From assembly GCF_019145205.1 (NCBI RefSeq), contig NZ_JAHSTT010000016.1, positions 62,001 through 126,000 of the forward strand: a stretch of 64,000 nucleotides of DNA. The letters run 5' to 3'. A program made the translations under genes and the position numbers. The stretch is from Pseudomonas khavaziana (GTDB lineage: Bacteria > Pseudomonadota > Gammaproteobacteria > Pseudomonadales > Pseudomonadaceae). Shown one piece after another: positions 62,001 through 64,000 of this stretch. Position 1 is the stretch's first letter. Each line of letters starts with the position of its first letter. The notes beneath the pieces are model-generated. The model made no database searches and was not told where the DNA came from. It was given only the letters and a program-made list of their open reading frames with translations.

Positions 62001-64000
62001 GCGTATAGCCGGGAACCTGCTCAATCAGGCGGGACTATTAAGTGCCGGCACTGACGTGCAATTGAACGTCGCTGACCTGAACAATTCGCTCAAAGGTCGC
62101 ATTGCCGCCCAGAAGGTACAGATCAACGCACAAGGAATAGATAACAGCGCGGGCGGTAGCCTGTACGCCAAGCACCAGATAGGTGTCGTCGTTGGCGGCC
62201 AGTTGAACAACGCCCAAGGCACGCTGCGCAGCGATGGTCGTTTGACCCTCAATACCTCCGGTTTAACCAACGATGACGCAACGCTATCCAGTGCCGGCGA
62301 CTTGCAGATTGCGACTGGCAAGCTGAGCAACCAAGGCGGACATCTAAGCAGTGCGACTCAGTTGGGCATGACGGTTACCGCACTGGACAACAGTCGTAAC
62401 GGGCATGTCGCAAGCCAGGCCGATGTAAGCCTGGACTTGCAAGGTGGCCACCTCAACAACAACGGTGGTTTGATCAATGCACCTGGGCAGTTGCTGCTCA
62501 AGCAATTGGGCAGCGTTGATAACCAAGGCGGTGAAATATCCAGTGCCCACGCCTTTGAGCTGGCGGCAAGCGCCTTGAACACGGCGGACGGCAGGATACT
62601 CAGCCAACAAGCCTTGACCCTGCGTATCGCCCAAGCACTGGATAACACCCGCGGCCTGATTTCTGCCGCGGCCTTGCAGGTGAGCAGCGCAAGTCTGGAT
62701 AACCAGGGCGGCAAGTTGAGTGCCGTTTCTGACTTGAATCTCAGCGTGGACGGTGTGCTGGATAACCGCGGCGGTGAACTGCTGGGGCAGCACGCGATAG
62801 TCGAAGTGGCTGCGCTGAACAACAGTCAGGGACGCATCCAGGGCGATAATCGCTTGACCTTGACCAGCCTCGGCGCGGTCAACAATGACAAGGGCACGCT
62901 AGCTGCCGGTCAGACGCTGATGGTCAATGCCGCCAGCCTGGACAACCAGTCCAAGGGCCGCCTCACCAGCAAGGGGGATGCGCAGCTTGTGGTGGGGAAC
63001 GTGGATAACCGCGGTGGCAGCATCACCTCGGTCGGGCAGTTGCAGGTCAAGGGTGACGAGCTGGATAACCGTCAGGCCGGGCTGCTCAACTCGGGCAAGG
63101 CCATGAACCTGTCCATCGGTAAAGTGGATAACCGAGGAGGTGAAGTTTCCAGCGTTACCGAACTGACGCTGACCGGCCATGCGCTGGACAACAGCAATGG
63201 CGGTCGCGTACTGGCCAATAACACGCTCCAGCTGACGCTCGACAGGCTGAGCAACCAGCTCAAAGGTCTGATTTCTGCGCAACAGGATGTCAACCTCAAG
63301 GCAACCAGCCTGGACAACAGCGCCCAGGGCAGTGTCTACGCCAAACGCAACCTGGATATGACCCTGGCCGAACAGGCTGACAACAGCCAAGGCGTAATGC
63401 GCAGCGACGGGGCCTTGCAACTGCGCAGCGCCAGCCTTGGCAACAATGGCGGGCGTATCAGCAGCGGCGGGGCGTTGCTGTTGAGCTCTGAGAGCGCTCT
63501 TACCAATCAGAAAGGCGAGGTGCTCAGCGCTGATACGGCGACCGTGAATGCGGGCAGTGTCGACAACAGCCAAGGGCGCATTGTGGCTGACGGTGCACTG
63601 CAACTGACTACCGGCGTATTGCTCAATCAGCACCAGGGCCGCGTCACCAGCGCTGATCGCCTCAAGCTGACAGCGACAGACGTAGACAACCGTTTCGAGG
63701 GCCGTATCGCCAGTGGCCAGGCGCTCAACGCCAGCATCACCAGTCTTGACCAGCGCGGTGCCGGCGAATTCTACAGCAACGGCGAACTGATTCTGGACAT
63801 GAATCATGGGCACTTGAATAACGCCGATGGCTTTATCAATGCACCCGGGCAGTTGTTGCTCAAGAACCTGAAAGGTGTCGACAACCGTAACGGTGAAATC
63901 TCCAGCGCAAAGGCCTTCACCTTGAGCGCCGACACCCTGGACAACAGCGGGGGCAACTTACTCAGCGACCAGGGCTTGACCCTCAAAATCGAACAGGCGC
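59098..64000 (+). CDS. large filamentous haemagglutinin-like exoprotein (TpsA), 3' end beyond window
   Basis: Open for 1634 codons to the window edge. The N-terminus has a long signal region (hydrophobic GLALILANAMFWHPLLAQA) and a TPS secretion domain (about 50-300) with NPNL (GNPNLNGTAANIILNEV) and NPYGISCNGCGF motifs. From about residue 330 on it is built of roughly 20-residue beta-helix repeats with the core xLDNxxGxLxS. Four larger modules are near-copies (61021, 61462, 62445 and 63808). The C-terminus is missing, so adhesin and contact-dependent toxin (CdiA-type) cannot be told apart. Very long minus-strand frames across it are shadows of the repeats. Confidence 0.93.
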   Translation, partial: MDVRQYAFLVRQPSAAVKSRTHFLGLPKRGLALILANAMFWHPLLAQADGIVVNAPGTTLGQAGNGVPIVNIATPNANGLSHNQFHDYNVGANGVILNNATDRTQSTQLGGIIVGNPNLNGTAANIILNEVNGGSPSQLRGYTEVAGQSAHVIVANPYGISCNGCGFINTPQATLTTGKAVIENGQINRYQVDQGSVAIEGAGLNASNVDQFEIITRATTINAQIQAKKLTIVTGRNDVDARTLTATARAADGSQAPDLAIDSSALGGMYVGAVKLMGTEAGVGVRLSGDMVAGGDIQIDTAGNVVMGQTTAAGAINVRAHSVEAQDVVAAGSVLEMKTQGDLINQKNLAARDRVALQSGGTLTNNGVIEAGVNADQTRNAQGDLHVTAAQLRNNGKTVIASRDLFVKVDGTLDNRSGTLSAQNQLKVSAQKLDNQQQGRVLSAERIELNAGQLLNADAGLVVGDRGLSGRIGQLVNRKGELSSLAEVSLQVDSLDNVAGLISAGQALRLTASSLVNNQGGRLVAGQHLQINAGQLDNRQSGIASSQGSLGLNIAGTLENQQQGRIESGTETQVSAGNFNNQQRGVLVSGGALELATGSLDNSQGGLITSAKALNARVTSLDQHGQGRIYSNSDVILDLVNGHLDNRDGGLINAGGQLRLNNLNSVDNRSGEISSAHGFTVAANSLDNRAGKLLSDQALGLKIVQTLNNGAGLIAASGLDIDVASLINDQRGQVHSRDRLNARVGGLLANHSGSFSADAGAQLTVGSLDNSNGGQLFSQGDLRLNLNRGHLNNQGGLINSPGQLLLTQLSSVDNQGGEISSAHTFDLVADQLNNGAGKLLSEQALSVRIARALDNTKGVLTAKALDVQAGTLINQSGRLTAVEGLNLQVDGELDNRSAQVLGKNLVLGIGSLNNDQGLVQGDATLLLQAGGTISNHAGTLAAGQSVTVNSTGLDNRQGNLTSDGALTARIAGNLLNQAGLLSAGTDVQLNVADLNNSLKGRIAAQKVQINAQGIDNSAGGSLYAKHQIGVVVGGQLNNAQGTLRSDGRLTLNTSGLTNDDATLSSAGDLQIATGKLSNQGGHLSSATQLGMTVTALDNSRNGHVASQADVSLDLQGGHLNNNGGLINAPGQLLLKQLGSVDNQGGEISSAHAFELAASALNTADGRILSQQALTLRIAQALDNTRGLISAAALQVSSASLDNQGGKLSAVSDLNLSVDGVLDNRGGELLGQHAIVEVAALNNSQGRIQGDNRLTLTSLGAVNNDKGTLAAGQTLMVNAASLDNQSKGRLTSKGDAQLVVGNVDNRGGSITSVGQLQVKGDELDNRQAGLLNSGKAMNLSIGKVDNRGGEVSSVTELTLTGHALDNSNGGRVLANNTLQLTLDRLSNQLKGLISAQQDVNLKATSLDNSAQGSVYAKRNLDMTLAEQADNSQGVMRSDGALQLRSASLGNNGGRISSGGALLLSSESALTNQKGEVLSADTATVNAGSVDNSQGRIVADGALQLTTGVLLNQHQGRVTSADRLKLTATDVDNRFEGRIASGQALNASITSLDQRGAGEFYSNGELILDMNHGHLNNADGFINAPGQLLLKNLKGVDNRNGEISSAKAFTLSADTLDNSGGNLLSDQGLTLKIEQA

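Noticed and set aside
59827..63986. several long minus-strand frames (up to 599 residues) with repetitive products
   Set aside because: They are antisense to the haemagglutinin repeats; their periodicity simply reflects the repeated plus-strand DNA.

Overview
The window is chromosomal DNA of a fluorescent pseudomonad, most likely of the Pseudomonas fluorescens group. Evidence is the high-GC coding style, a P. stutzeri-type TreS, PvdQ behind a perfect PvdS (iron-starvation) promoter box, a cyanide-insensitive CioAB oxidase, and REP doublets of the GGAGCGAGCTTGCTCGCG type. No complete phage, plasmid, CRISPR array or insertion sequence is visible.

Layout. 1-5.1 kb: glycogen/trehalose operon on the minus strand (glgA, treZ, malQ; malQ runs off the left edge). 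5.6-9.1 kb: minus-strand metabolic and envelope genes (2-hydroxyacid dehydrogenase, exported hydrolase, YqaA-like membrane protein, DUF411 protein, SRPBCC protein). 9.2-11.2 kb: a chemoreceptor. 11.4-14.5 kb: two tandem paralogous proteins that join RTX-like repeats to an M91-type HExxH metallopeptidase domain. 14.7-20.1 kb: an AraC regulator divergent from a small catabolic/uptake operon (AhpD-like, acyl-CoA dehydrogenase-like, NitT/TauT-type ABC importer). 20.2-23.3 kb: small genes and pvdQ.

23.5-26.1 kb: tRNA-Cys(GCA), followed by two further, progressively degraded copies of its 3' end and terminator. These separate a GNAT-Rnk fusion gene and a META-domain lipoprotein, which looks like serial insertion at one tRNA site. 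26.1-28.7 kb: small envelope or unknown genes, a LysE exporter and a 27-residue membrane peptide. 28.9-37.5 kb: a GlxA-type regulator and a hydroxyproline degradation operon (permease, epimerase, deaminase, semialdehyde dehydrogenase, D-hydroxyproline dehydrogenase) with a divergent PAS-AraC regulator. 37.6-38.4 kb: a 750-bp nested inverted-repeat element with a REP pair at its centre. 38.6-41.9 kb: treS, a glycine-zipper protein and a small heat-shock protein.

41.9-51.8 kb: LysR regulator, moaB, moeA, a truncated moaD remnant, moaA, a formate-dehydrogenase-like molybdoenzyme (FdhF/YdeP family) and cioAB. This reads as a molybdenum-cofactor supply set placed beside the enzyme that needs it, followed by a quinol oxidase. 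52-57.1 kb: a PstSCAB phosphate importer without phoU, followed in the same direction by a Fic-like protein lacking the catalytic histidine and a HAD-type hydrolase. 57.3-64 kb: a two-partner secretion system, a TpsB transporter and the first 1634 codons of a huge repeat-rich haemagglutinin that continues past the right edge.

Most promising leads: the RTX/M91 protease pair, the serial tRNA-Cys insertions with the GNAT-Rnk fusion, the Fic-like/HAD pair attached to the phosphate operon, and the nested palindromic element.
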